Below are positions 40,152 to 48,275 of a DNA stretch of 64,000 nucleotides, piece after piece (within the stretch, counting starts at the first letter, position 1; every line of letters starts with the position of its first letter). The DNA is taken from positions 124,001 through 188,000 of the forward strand of contig NZ_SOBR01000001.1 of the NCBI RefSeq assembly GCF_004364315.1, read 5' to 3'. The stretch comes from Chromohalobacter marismortui (GTDB taxonomy: Bacteria > Pseudomonadota > Gammaproteobacteria > Pseudomonadales > Halomonadaceae). Position numbers and translations under genes: made by a program. Under the pieces are notes generated by a model. It made no database searches, was not told where the DNA came from, and was given only the letters and a program-made list of their open reading frames with translations.

Positions 40152-41642
40152 TCAGCGTGAAATCTGTTTATATTCTCCGGCATCGCTGGTCATGCTGCTC
40201 ACCACCAGAATGGCGATGAAGGCGGCGATAAAGCCGGGAATGATTTCATAGACACCGGGGCCGCCCATGAACTGTGCGTTCCAGCCCAGTGCGATCCAGA
40301 TCATGACGGTGACGGCACCGACCACCATGCCCGCGATGGCGCCGGCACCGTTGGTGCGTGACCACATCAGCGACAGGATGATGAGCGGGCCGAACGCCGC
40401 CCCGAAACCAGCCCAGGCGTTACTGACCAGCCCCAGTACCTGGGAGTTCGGGTCCGACGCGATGACGGCGGCTACCAGGCCCACCAGGACGACGCTCAGC
40501 CGGCCGATACCGACGCTTTCCTTTTCGGATGCCTCCTTGCGCAGGAACAGGCGATAGAAGTCCTCGGTCAGCGATGAAGACGCCACCAGAAGCTGGCTGG
40601 AAACGGTGCTCATGATCGCAGCAAGCAGCGGGGCATAGAGGAAACCGGTGATCAGCGGATGGAACAGCAAGCCTGCCAGGATGATGAAGATCGTTTCCGG
40701 ATCCTGCACATCCAGGCCATTGCGGATGGCATAGGCCCGACCGAATATCCCCAGAGAGATCGCCCCTACCAGAGAAATGAACATCCAGCTCATGCCGATA
40801 TTACGGGCAATCGGCACATCCTTCAGCGATCGAATGGCCATGAAACGCACGATGATGTGCGGTTGGCCGAAATACCCCAGCCCCCAGGCCACTGCGGACA
40901 GCCAGCCGATGAACGTCAGTCCCGACGTCCACGAGAGTAGCGTGGGATCGACTTCATTCAGGGTCTGCGAAGCCTGGTTAAAGCCGCCGCCACCTTCGCC
41001 GAAGATCACGACCGCCGGCATGATGATCAGTGCCAGCATCATGATGCAGCCTTGCACGAAGTCCGTCATGCTCACGGCCAAAAAGCCGCCGACGACGGTA
41101 TAGACGAGCACGACGCCCAAGGTGATGATGACACCTGCGGCGTAATCGCTCAGGCCGCCAATGTTGATCACGCCCGAAAACGCGCTTTCGAACAGCTTGC
41201 CGCCTGCCACCAGACCTGATGCGGTGTAGACCGAGAAGAAGATGACGATGACGATGGCGGACACCGTCCTCAACGACATCGCGCGTGTCGGGAACCGATT
41301 GGCCAGGAAGGCGGGGATCGTGATCGCATTGCCGTAGTGAACCGTCTGCTCACGAAGGCGCGGTGCGACCAGAAGCCAGTTGAAGAAGGCCCCCACGAAC
41401 AGGCCGATACCGATCCAGGCCGAGCCCAGGCCGGATACGAACATTGCCCCGGGCAAGCCCAGCAGCAACCAGCCGCTCATGTCCGAAGCGCCGGCCGATA
41501 GCGCCGCCACTTTGGGGCTGAGGGTTCGACCACCCAGCATGTAATCTTCAGACGTGGAGGTGGATTTGCGCATGGCATAAAGACCTATGCCGATCATGAG
41601 CGCAAAGTAAGCGATAAGGCTGATCCAAACACCAATAGCCAT
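40152..41642 (-). CDS. putP: Sodium/proline symporter
   Basis: A 496-residue solute:sodium symporter with about 13 transmembrane helices. Visible PutP signatures include ASDMSGWLLLGLPG near residue 54, the SSS-family core in MTDFVQGCIMM, and GWLSAVAWGLGYFGQPHI. It imports proline with Na+ for catabolism by PutA or for osmoprotection, both relevant in a halophile. It lies downstream of putA on the same strand, about 190 nt away, with its own terminator. Confidence 0.94.
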   Translation of the reverse strand: MAIGVWISLIAYFALMIGIGLYAMRKSTSTSEDYMLGGRTLSPKVAALSAGASDMSGWLLLGLPGAMFVSGLGSAWIGIGLFVGAFFNWLLVAPRLREQTVHYGNAITIPAFLANRFPTRAMSLRTVSAIVIVIFFSVYTASGLVAGGKLFESAFSGVINIGGLSDYAAGVIITLGVVLVYTVVGGFLAVSMTDFVQGCIMMLALIIMPAVVIFGEGGGGFNQASQTLNEVDPTLLSWTSGLTFIGWLSAVAWGLGYFGQPHIIVRFMAIRSLKDVPIARNIGMSWMFISLVGAISLGIFGRAYAIRNGLDVQDPETIFIILAGLLFHPLITGFLYAPLLAAIMSTVSSQLLVASSSLTEDFYRLFLRKEASEKESVGIGRLSVVLVGLVAAVIASDPNSQVLGLVSNAWAGFGAAFGPLIILSLMWSRTNGAGAIAGMVVGAVTVMIWIALGWNAQFMGGPGVYEIIPGFIAAFIAILVVSSMTSDAGEYKQISR

Positions 41643-41668
41643 GAAAACGTCTCCTGTTCTTATCTTAG

Positions 41669-41790
41669 TTATGAGGCCGGATGTGACCCCGGCAGATCGT
41701 CGGTACGCATGCGGGCCACAATACCGATGGCGAGTATCGTGAACAGGTAGAGCGCGGAGGCGACGTGAATGTTGGTGTTATGTGGGCCAT
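41669..41790 (-). other. Possible small membrane peptide frame between putA and putP
   Basis: The putA-putP gap contains a minus-strand frame with a clear single hydrophobic helix followed by basic residues (SALYLFTILAIGIVARMR, about plus 41700-41760) and a stop at 41669. It has no in-frame ATG, GTG or TTG, only ATT at 41770. A GGAGGG plus ATG at 41790 is in another frame, and a 2-nt shift would join them. It may be a decayed or frameshifted small gene, or an unusual start. It is not called as a CDS. Confidence 0.3.
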
Positions 41791-41831
41791 AAGGGGGTTC
41801 CCTCCGTTTGTTGTTTGATGACGAGTGGTGA

Positions 41832-44800
41832 TCACTCGTCTCCCAGCGCGAGTAGAGACGCGTTGCCACCCAAGGCGGCAGTATTGATGGTGCGGGTCTT
41901 CTCCGTGGCGAACCGTTGCAGATAATGCGGTCCGCCCGCTTTGGGACCAGTGCCCGACAGGCCCTGACCACCGAAAGGCTGAACACCCACGACAGCGCCG
42001 ATGATATTACGGTTGACATACACATTGCCTACTCGAATTTTCTTCGCTATTTCAGCGGCGAAGGATTCGTTACGGCTGTGGATGCCGAACGTCAGACCAT
42101 AGCCCTTGGCGTTGATGGTCTCGATGACGCGGTCGATCTCCGCGCTACGATACCGTGCTATGTGTAATACCGGTCCGAACTGCTCGCTCTCGAGTGTATC
42201 GATGCCGTCGATCTCGAACGCGGTCGGTGCCACGAAGTGGCCATGTTGCGTGGCCTCGGCATCGGGGGTCGCCTCGGCCAGCAGGCGACCTTCTTCCTTG
42301 AGGCGCGCGATGTAATCGTTGAGTTGACGATGCGCATCCTCGTCGATGACCGGGCCTACGTCGGTACCCAAATCGCGGGGATCGCCAATGTGCAGTTCTG
42401 CCATGGCGCCCTTGAGTAGCTCGATAACGTGGTCGGCGACATCTTCCTGGATGTAGAGCACACGCAGGGCGCTACAGCGCTGGCCGGCACTCTGGAATGC
42501 CGAGGTCACCACGTCGGCGACGACTTGCTCGGGGAGCGCTGTGGAATCGACGATCATCGCGTTCATGCCACCGGTTTCGGCGATCAAGGTCGGCAGCGCG
42601 GCACCTTCGCGGTCGGCGAGGGCGCGGTTGATGATCTGCGCAGTGTCGGTGCCGCCGGTGAAGACGACGCCGGTGATGCGCGCGTCACCGGTCAAGACGC
42701 TGCCCACCGTGGGGCCATCGCCGGGCAGTAATTGCACCACGTCGCGCGGCATGCCCGCTTGCTGGAGAAGTTCCACGACGCGGTGCGCGATCAGCGAGGT
42801 TTGTTCCGCGGGCTTGGCGAGTACCGAGTTGCCCGCGACGGCGGCGGCGACCATCTGGCCACAGAAAATCGCCACCGGGAAATTCCACGGGCTGATGGCG
42901 GCGAAGACACCCTTGCCGGACAGGATCAGCTCGTTGGACTCGCCGGTCGGGCCGGGGAGGGGAATCGGCGCGTCAAACATCTCGCGGGCGCGCATCGCAT
43001 AGTAGCGGCAGAAATCCACCGCTTCGCGGATTTCGTCGACGCCATCGGTGAGCAGCTTGCCGCCTTCACGGGAGCATAGCGTCATCAGCTCGGCAAGGTG
43101 CTCTTCCATCAGGTCGGCGAAGCGCTCGAGAATCTGCGCACGTTCTTCGACCGGCGTATCGCTCCAGCGCGGGAAGGCCGCCCAGGCGGCATCCACGGCA
43201 CGCTGGGCCTGCTCGCTCGTGGTCCACTGCACGCTGCCCACGCGCTGGCGGGTATCGTAAGGGCTGAGTACGTCGTGACGCTGTGCGGCATCGTCTTCCA
43301 CGTCGAAGGCCAGCAGTGGCTTGACGTGATGTTCGCTATCCATGAACGCCGCCATGGCGTCGATCAGTGGTTGGTATTGGCTGTTGATGTTCAAGTTGAC
43401 GCCCTTGGAGTTCTTGCGTTTTTCACCATAGATATTGCGTGGTAGCGGAATCCGCGGATTGGCATAGGTGTCGTATTGCGACAAGGTTTCCACCGGGTGC
43501 TCGCAGAGACTTTCCACGGGTACACGAGGATCGACCAGTTGGTGCACGAAAGACGAATTAGCGCCATTTTCCAGCAAGCGTCGCACAAGATACGGCAGTA
43601 GATCCTTGTGCGCGCCCACCGGCGCGTAAACGCGGCAATAAGTGCCCCGTGGCGCCCGCTTGAGCGCGGCATCGTAGAGTGCTTCGCCCATGCCATGCAG
43701 GCGTTGGAACTCGAAATGACGGTCTACCTCGTTGGCGAGTTCCAGAATGGTGCTGATGGTGTGGGCGTTATGTGTCGCAAATTGCGGAAAGATGCGTCCC
43801 CGGGTGTTTTCGGAGAGCAAGAAATGCACGCACGCGAGGTAGGCAACATCGGTGCATGCCTTGCGGGTAAAGACCGGATAGCCGTCGAGCCCTTGCTGTT
43901 GAGCTTCCTTGATTTCGGTATCCCAGTAAGCCCCCTTGACCAGGCGCAGTGGAATCTCGTCACCACACTGATCGGCGAGGCGGTTGATGTAGTGCAGCAC
44001 CGGCAAGGCACGCTTGGAATAGGCCTGCACCACCAGCCCGAAATGTCCCCAGCCTCGGCAGACATCGCTTTCGAAAACGGTGCGGAAGACTTCCAGCGAC
44101 AATTCCAGGCGGTCGGCTTCCTCGGCGTCGATGGTAATGGCGACGTCGTTGTCGCGCGCCAGCGAGGCGAGTCGGCGCACGCTGTCGGTGAGTTCTTCGA
44201 GAATCTGGGAGCGGCGTCCGAATTCATAACGCGGATGCAGCGCGGAAAGCTTTATCGATACCGAAGGTGCCGGCGTCTTGTCACCCAGCTTGCGACTGGC
44301 GGCCCCGACTCGCTCGATGGCTTGGGCATAATCGTTGAAATAACGCTCGGCATCGGGGCGTGTGCGTGCCGCTTCGCCGAGCATGTCGTACGAGTAGGTA
44401 TAGCCTTTATCGAACAGCGGCTGCGAGCGCTTCAGCGCTTCATCGATGGTTCGCCCCAAGACGAACTGCTTGCCCATGATCTTCATCGCCTGGTACATGG
44501 CGCGCCGAATCACCGGCTCGCCCATGCGATTGACCATCTTGTTGATGAAGGTGGCGGGCTTGCCTTCGCGCGGCTGGTCGAGCTGCAGAACGCGGCCGGT
44601 CATCAACAGCCCCCAGGTGGACGCATTGACGAACCACGATTCGCTTTGGCCGACGTGTGCCTTCCAGTCGGCGGGCCCCAGCTTGTCCTCGATCAGCGCA
44701 TCTGCGGTGGCCTTATCGGGAATGCGTAGCATCGCTTCGGCCACGCACATCAGCATCAAGCCCTCATGGGTATCGAGGCTGTATTCCTGCAGCAACTCGT

Positions 44801-45023
44801 CGATGGAGTCGACCGCCGTATCCATCTCTCGGACCTCGCGCACCAGTTCGGCGGTTTGGATGGCGATGCGCTTGAAGTCTTCCTCGTCGGTGCGCAAGAG
44901 CGCGGCCAATTCGGCGACATAGGCGTCTTCCTCGACGCTGTAGTAATCGCTGACACGGGCGAACAACGTCTTGAGGTCGTCGTTCCAGGTGGCAGTTTCC
45001 AGCATGGTATTGGCATTTTGCAT
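41832..45023 (-). CDS. putA: Bifunctional proline dehydrogenase / L-glutamate gamma-semialdehyde dehydrogenase
   Basis: Two-step oxidation of proline to glutamate in one 1063-residue protein. The N-terminal half is an FAD PRODH barrel (SIKLSALHPRYEF, LRLVKGAYWDTEI, RVYAPVGAHKDLLPYLVRRLLENG). The C-terminal half is the aldehyde dehydrogenase domain with FPVAIFCGQ, catalytic Glu in ETGGMNAM and Cys in SAGQRCSAL. No N-terminal ribbon-helix-helix DNA-binding domain is seen (the protein begins MQNANTMLETATWN), and it is much shorter than the 1320-residue E. coli PutA. Regulation is therefore probably by the adjacent AraC protein. ATG 45023 is favoured over upstream starts whose translation is low-complexity. 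Confidence 0.95.
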   Translation of the reverse strand: MQNANTMLETATWNDDLKTLFARVSDYYSVEEDAYVAELAALLRTDEEDFKRIAIQTAELVREVREMDTAVDSIDELLQEYSLDTHEGLMLMCVAEAMLRIPDKATADALIEDKLGPADWKAHVGQSESWFVNASTWGLLMTGRVLQLDQPREGKPATFINKMVNRMGEPVIRRAMYQAMKIMGKQFVLGRTIDEALKRSQPLFDKGYTYSYDMLGEAARTRPDAERYFNDYAQAIERVGAASRKLGDKTPAPSVSIKLSALHPRYEFGRRSQILEELTDSVRRLASLARDNDVAITIDAEEADRLELSLEVFRTVFESDVCRGWGHFGLVVQAYSKRALPVLHYINRLADQCGDEIPLRLVKGAYWDTEIKEAQQQGLDGYPVFTRKACTDVAYLACVHFLLSENTRGRIFPQFATHNAHTISTILELANEVDRHFEFQRLHGMGEALYDAALKRAPRGTYCRVYAPVGAHKDLLPYLVRRLLENGANSSFVHQLVDPRVPVESLCEHPVETLSQYDTYANPRIPLPRNIYGEKRKNSKGVNLNINSQYQPLIDAMAAFMDSEHHVKPLLAFDVEDDAAQRHDVLSPYDTRQRVGSVQWTTSEQAQRAVDAAWAAFPRWSDTPVEERAQILERFADLMEEHLAELMTLCSREGGKLLTDGVDEIREAVDFCRYYAMRAREMFDAPIPLPGPTGESNELILSGKGVFAAISPWNFPVAIFCGQMVAAAVAGNSVLAKPAEQTSLIAHRVVELLQQAGMPRDVVQLLPGDGPTVGSVLTGDARITGVVFTGGTDTAQIINRALADREGAALPTLIAETGGMNAMIVDSTALPEQVVADVVTSAFQSAGQRCSALRVLYIQEDVADHVIELLKGAMAELHIGDPRDLGTDVGPVIDEDAHRQLNDYIARLKEEGRLLAEATPDAEATQHGHFVAPTAFEIDGIDTLESEQFGPVLHIARYRSAEIDRVIETINAKGYGLTFGIHSRNESFAAEIAKKIRVGNVYVNRNIIGAVVGVQPFGGQGLSGTGPKAGGPHYLQRFATEKTRTINTAALGGNASLLALGDE

Positions 45024-45213
45024 GTCATGACCCCGTGATGATCGGCGACGCGAGAATGAAGGTGAGCGTGCGGAGTCGGCGCCAGTAACGGCGTCCTTGT
45101 TATATGGAATAGCGTCGACTTTAGAGTGGGTCAGCGTGCCCGGTCTTGCCAATTTCCCGGGCATTTGTGTCAAAAAACACGGCAGACGAAGAGGTGGACT
45201 TGAAATTTAGACC

Positions 45214-46002
45214 TTAGTCTATGATAGAGGATGTCGTCATCACGGAACTGGTGGCAGCTCGGCGCCATTGCGAGGGAGACTGACCATGATGGCGTCGGAA
45301 GGCATGCGATAAGGCGCTTTGATTGGCGAATCCCGTGCGTGCCGCGATCTCTGTGAGTGGCACGCCGGCCGTGCGCAGCAACGTGCTTGCGCGATCGAGG
45401 CGGCGGCGCAGCAGGTATTGGTATGGCGTCAGTCCCGTATGACGTCGAAAGCGTTCACCGAAATGCGCTTCGCTCAGACAGGCCAGGCTTGCCAGGTCCT
45501 TGACCGTCACGCGTTCGGCGATATGGGTGTCGATGTAGCGATCGATGATGTCGAGATTCAGTGCACGCCCGCTCTCGAGTGTCGTCGCGGTGGACAGGCG
45601 CGCATGCAAGCAGCTCAAGAACGTCGTGGCGAGCAATTCGCCATCGGCGTGGCGTGGCTGCGACATCTCTTGCACCACGAAGTTGAGATAGTTGCGCAGG
45701 GGATCGTCGAGCGTGAAGTAGCGTGGTGCGTCGAAGAGGCTGGCCAGTTCGCGATGACTACCTGTCAACGAGGGGGAGTCATCGGGGAGGTCGAGGATCA
45801 ACTGGCGATTGTCACCGATTCCCTCGTAATAATGCACATGATTGATCGGGACGATGCAGCCGGACAGGGGGGCGATGGAGCCGCCCAGGCCTTCGATTTC
45901 GAATTCCGCATGGCCAGCCAGGCCGATGACGATCTGGTGGAAGGCATGGTCGTGATGCTTGACGGTGTTGTCGAGCGGCGTCAGACGAATGCTTGTGCTC
46001 AT
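45214..46002 (-). CDS. AraC-family transcriptional regulator, probable activator of putA-putP
   Basis: A 262-residue regulator. It has an N-terminal cupin-like sensor (HAFHQIVIGLAGHAEFEIEG) and a C-terminal AraC double helix-turn-helix (VKDLASLACLSEAHFGERFRRHTGLTP, then ETAARTGFANQSALSHAFRR-like segment). Its position upstream of putA on the same strand matches PruR of Pseudomonas aeruginosa, a proline-responsive activator of putAP. Start ATG 46002 after AGGAGG. The proline-sensing role is inference from context. Confidence 0.85.
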   Translation of the reverse strand: MSTSIRLTPLDNTVKHHDHAFHQIVIGLAGHAEFEIEGLGGSIAPLSGCIVPINHVHYYEGIGDNRQLILDLPDDSPSLTGSHRELASLFDAPRYFTLDDPLRNYLNFVVQEMSQPRHADGELLATTFLSCLHARLSTATTLESGRALNLDIIDRYIDTHIAERVTVKDLASLACLSEAHFGERFRRHTGLTPYQYLLRRRLDRASTLLRTAGVPLTEIAARTGFANQSALSHAFRRHHGQSPSQWRRAATSSVMTTSSIID

Positions 46003-46079
46003 GGCGACCCTCCTGAACTCCGCAGTGAGCTTACCATACGCGCCCACCATGCGTGAGATGCAATTCTCAGGCTTCTTGT

Positions 46080-46439
46080 TTAGGCTTCCCGCCATGCCTG
46101 GCGTGCTCGTAAGTGGTCGCGTAGCGCCTCGAGTTCATCGCGCCCGGTACGTGATAGCAGGCAGCCGCCCTGCACGACTTGCCAGGGCCTGCCATGCTCC
46201 TCCATGACATGCTGCGCGCGGCGGCGAATGTTCTCGAGATAATCATCGTGGCGAATCGGATAGTCGACCAGCGTATGCCATTCGGCCACGCTGACGCGTT
46301 TGTCGAGTGTCTTGTCGAACAACGTGAGCAGATGCTCGGGCTCGGTTCGATAGCGAGGCGTGCGGCTGAGCATCAGCATTGTCACCGTGCCGACCAGAAT
46401 CGTCAGGCAGACGGTGAAGACCAGCAAATAAAGAAGCAT
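46080..46439 (-). CDS. Hypothetical single-pass membrane protein
   Basis: A 119-residue protein with one N-terminal transmembrane helix (MLLYLLVFTVCLTILVGTV) and a charged cytosolic region containing DYPIRHDDYLENIRRRAQ. I do not recognise the family. The start at 46439 puts the helix at the N-terminus; a longer frame would run into the tRNA gene. It lies upstream of the AraC gene (about 80 nt). Confidence 0.7.
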   Translation of the reverse strand: MLLYLLVFTVCLTILVGTVTMLMLSRTPRYRTEPEHLLTLFDKTLDKRVSVAEWHTLVDYPIRHDDYLENIRRRAQHVMEEHGRPWQVVQGGCLLSRTGRDELEALRDHLRARQAWREA

Positions 46440-46538
46440 GGTTGGGTGGCGCAAGAAGCGAATGTGCGAATCGAGTCTAGCATGCGAGCGCGCCGCAGCG
46501 CAGCGCCTCTTCTGGCGTGATGAAATCGCAAGGAAAGA

Positions 46539-46614
46539 TGGAGCGGGCAACGAGGCTCGAACTCGCGACCCTCAGCTTGGGAAGCTGATGCTCTACCAAC
46601 TGAGCTATGCCCGC
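46539..46614 (-). tRNA. tRNA-Gly (CCC)
   Basis: A complete 76-nt cloverleaf on the minus strand: acceptor GCGGGCA/TGCCCGC, D arm with AGTTGGTAGA, anticodon stem TCAGC/GCTGA around loop TTCCCAA (anticodon CCC, glycine), T arm GAGTTCGAGC, and an encoded 3' CCA (plus 46539-46541). Confidence 0.97.
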
Positions 46615-46625
46615 TCGACGCAGGG

Positions 46626-46655
46626 ATGTTAATCAAGCGCGTCGGGCCTTGGCAA
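46626..46655 (-). promoter_or_regulatory. Promoter of tRNA-Gly
   Basis: On the minus strand TTGCCA (plus 46650-46655), a 17-bp spacer and TTAACA or the adjacent TAACAT (plus 46626-46632), just upstream of the tRNA 5' end at 46614. Confidence 0.65.
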
Positions 46656-46791
46656 GCCTGATCATGGCAGTGATCGATAAAAAGACGAGAAGCGAGGGAA
46701 CTTTTGTGTGCAGAGCGGTCTGAGTTAATGCAAGAAACGTGATTCCAGGCAGTCGCTAGGAAATGCGTTTTGAGCTTACTGTTCTCGATTG

Positions 46792-46820
46792 ACCGCCGTG
46801 CCCTTGCACGGCGGTTTTTT
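46792..46820 (+). terminator. Strong plus-strand intrinsic terminator with no plus-strand gene before it
   Basis: A perfect 10-bp GC stem (46792-46801 with 46806-46815) with CCTT loop and a six-T run to 46820. The genes on both sides (tRNA-Gly and the CBS protein) are on the minus strand, so this may mark the 3' end of an unannotated plus-strand RNA. It could also act weakly as a terminator for the CBS gene on the minus strand. Confidence 0.7.
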
Positions 46821-46837
46821 ATGCGCAGTTGTCGACC

Positions 46838-47248
46838 TCAGCAGCGGTTGCGCATGGTCAACAGGGCGGCGAGCACCTCGCGGCGAGTCACCAGGCCGAG
46901 AACGTGGCCGTCATCGACCACGGGGTATACCTTGGGCCGTTCGCCACGCATGGACTCGGCCAAGTCGACGATGCTCTTGTCTGGCGTCACGGTCAGCACC
47001 GCTTCGCGCATCAATTCGCCCACCAATGCAGGTTGGCCGCAGTGATACGCGCTATCGAGCAACTGGCCGAGCACGTCCTGCTCCGAGATGAAGCCGATCA
47101 GGTGGTCGTGGGCATCGACGACGGGGGCACCGGGCAACCGGTGGCGTGCCAGACCATCCACGAGTGCCGAGATCGAGGTGCTGGCGGTGACGCGGTAACC
47201 ATCACCAATCATGATATCGCCGACGACGGCTGGGGATGAACGCGACAT
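46838..47248 (-). CDS. CBS-domain protein
   Basis: A 136-residue protein consisting of a tandem CBS pair (Bateman module): first repeat about residues 7-67 (MIGDGYRVTASTSISALV, PVVDAHDHLIGFISEQDV), second about 76-134 (VLTVTPDKSIVDLAES, PVVDDGHVLGLVTRREVL). It likely senses adenine nucleotides; the partner is unknown. Start ATG 47248 after GGAGG. Confidence 0.88.
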   Translation of the reverse strand: MSRSSPAVVGDIMIGDGYRVTASTSISALVDGLARHRLPGAPVVDAHDHLIGFISEQDVLGQLLDSAYHCGQPALVGELMREAVLTVTPDKSIVDLAESMRGERPKVYPVVDDGHVLGLVTRREVLAALLTMRNRC

Positions 47249-47586
47249 GGCGGGCCTCCTGGGCGTCGACGGCCATGACGTTCGCCGACGTCATGACCTT
47301 GGCGTGGCACCACGCGTCACGTGGCATTGAAGCGTCAGTTCTTCGGCCGCACTGGCGCCGAGGATTAATGCCGGGCCTTCTAGTCGAGGATAGCTCATTT
47401 TCTCTGCAACAGCGCAACGTGTGGCCGTTGGGTAAACGAGAAGGGGCTTGAAAGTCGGACTCATGCCTTCATCTAGGAGGGATACGCTATAGTGTTGGCG
47501 TAAGTAAGCAGAGTGACGCCTCGAACAAGTAGCGCAAGCCATTGGACGAGACGTGATCGGGAAGGTTCGGCTCTTCGGGAGGCAAC
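47249..47586. other. Divergent intergenic region, no gene seen
   Basis: About 340 nt between the CBS gene and the small unknown gene. A -10-like TATAGT lies at 47488-47493, about 95 nt upstream of the small gene, without a good -35. I saw no repeat or RNA structure of note. Confidence 0.4.
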
Positions 47587-47856
47587 ATGAATGCACGCGA
47601 TTACTTGGCCAAGCAGGGAATCGGCCTCGATAAGGAAGAGGATAAACCGACGACCCTCGAAGAACAGGCTTGGTCTCGAGCCAGAAGCGCGGCAAGCCAT
47701 CGTCCGCGAAGCGGCACGCCACATGACTGGGAGGACTGGGAGCGCCATCACGATACACTGGCCTCGGGTGCCGACAAGGTCCGCCAGAAGATCGACCCAG
47801 ACGCCCATACGCATGCCTCGGGCGTCGAAACCTATGATCCGCGCGGCAAGCAATAG
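47587..47856 (+). CDS. Small hydrophilic protein of unknown function
   Basis: An 89-residue, highly charged protein (N-terminus MNARDYLAKQGIGLDKEED; C-terminus rich in His/Asp/Gly). It has no membrane segment and no family I recognise. It has a good ribosome site (GGGAGG) and sits just upstream of the YqaE-like gene, so a stress or osmotic role is a guess from context only. Confidence 0.65.
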   Translation: MNARDYLAKQGIGLDKEEDKPTTLEEQAWSRARSAASHRPRSGTPHDWEDWERHHDTLASGADKVRQKIDPDAHTHASGVETYDPRGKQ

Positions 47857-47974
47857 GGCACGCTATCGAGCTGCCGTGGCCTCGCGTATCATGCAGGCGG
47901 CGAATGCCGCCATTGGCAGCGTTCCACGCGACATTGAAAGACTCTGAAAGGACGCATTTACAAGGAGAGGATGC

Positions 47975-48133
47975 ATGGACATTATCCGCATAATTCTGGC
48001 TATCTTGCTGCCGCCTCTGGGGGTTTTCCTGCAGGTCGGTTTCGGTCTGCATTTCTGGCTCAACATTCTGCTGACGCTGCTGGGGTATATTCCCGGCATC
48101 ATTCACGCTGTTTGGGTCATCGCCACACGCTGA
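47975..48133 (+). CDS. yqaE: YqaE/Pmp3 family membrane peptide
   Basis: A 52-residue peptide with two transmembrane helices: residues 3-22 (IIRIILAILLPPLGVFLQ) and 29-49 (NILLTLLGYIPGIIHAVWV). This is the PMP3 pattern, with the conserved PPLGVF and GYIPGIIHA. These proteins respond to salt and membrane potential changes in bacteria, yeast and plants. Start ATG 47975 is 5 nt after AAGGAGAGG; an ATG 4 nt upstream is out of frame. Confidence 0.93.
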   Translation: MDIIRIILAILLPPLGVFLQVGFGLHFWLNILLTLLGYIPGIIHAVWVIATR

Positions 48134-48169
48134 CACTGTGAGGCGGCGGCGACCACTGTCATTCGCGTT

Positions 48170-48193
48170 ACGAGCCCGCCTAGGCGGGCTCGT
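48170..48193. terminator. Perfect palindrome, probable terminator after yqaE
   Basis: An 11-bp GC-rich stem with a 2-nt centre (48170-48180 with 48183-48193), 36 nt after the yqaE stop and upstream of fimV. There is no strong T-tract. Confidence 0.55.
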
Positions 48194-48275
48194 CTAGTAT
48201 GGGAGCAGCATGAGGTGGCTGGTTAAAAGATATGGTAAAACTCCCACCATCGCTGACGTCGTTCTTGGGGACACC

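Noticed and set aside
43608-44729. A plus-strand frame of 373 codons opposite putA
   Set aside because: No ribosome site and no family features; antisense shadow of the PRODH domain.
45024-45173. N-terminal extension of putA by 50 codons
   Set aside because: The extension does not resemble a ribbon-helix-helix domain and the family N-terminus fits ATG 45023.
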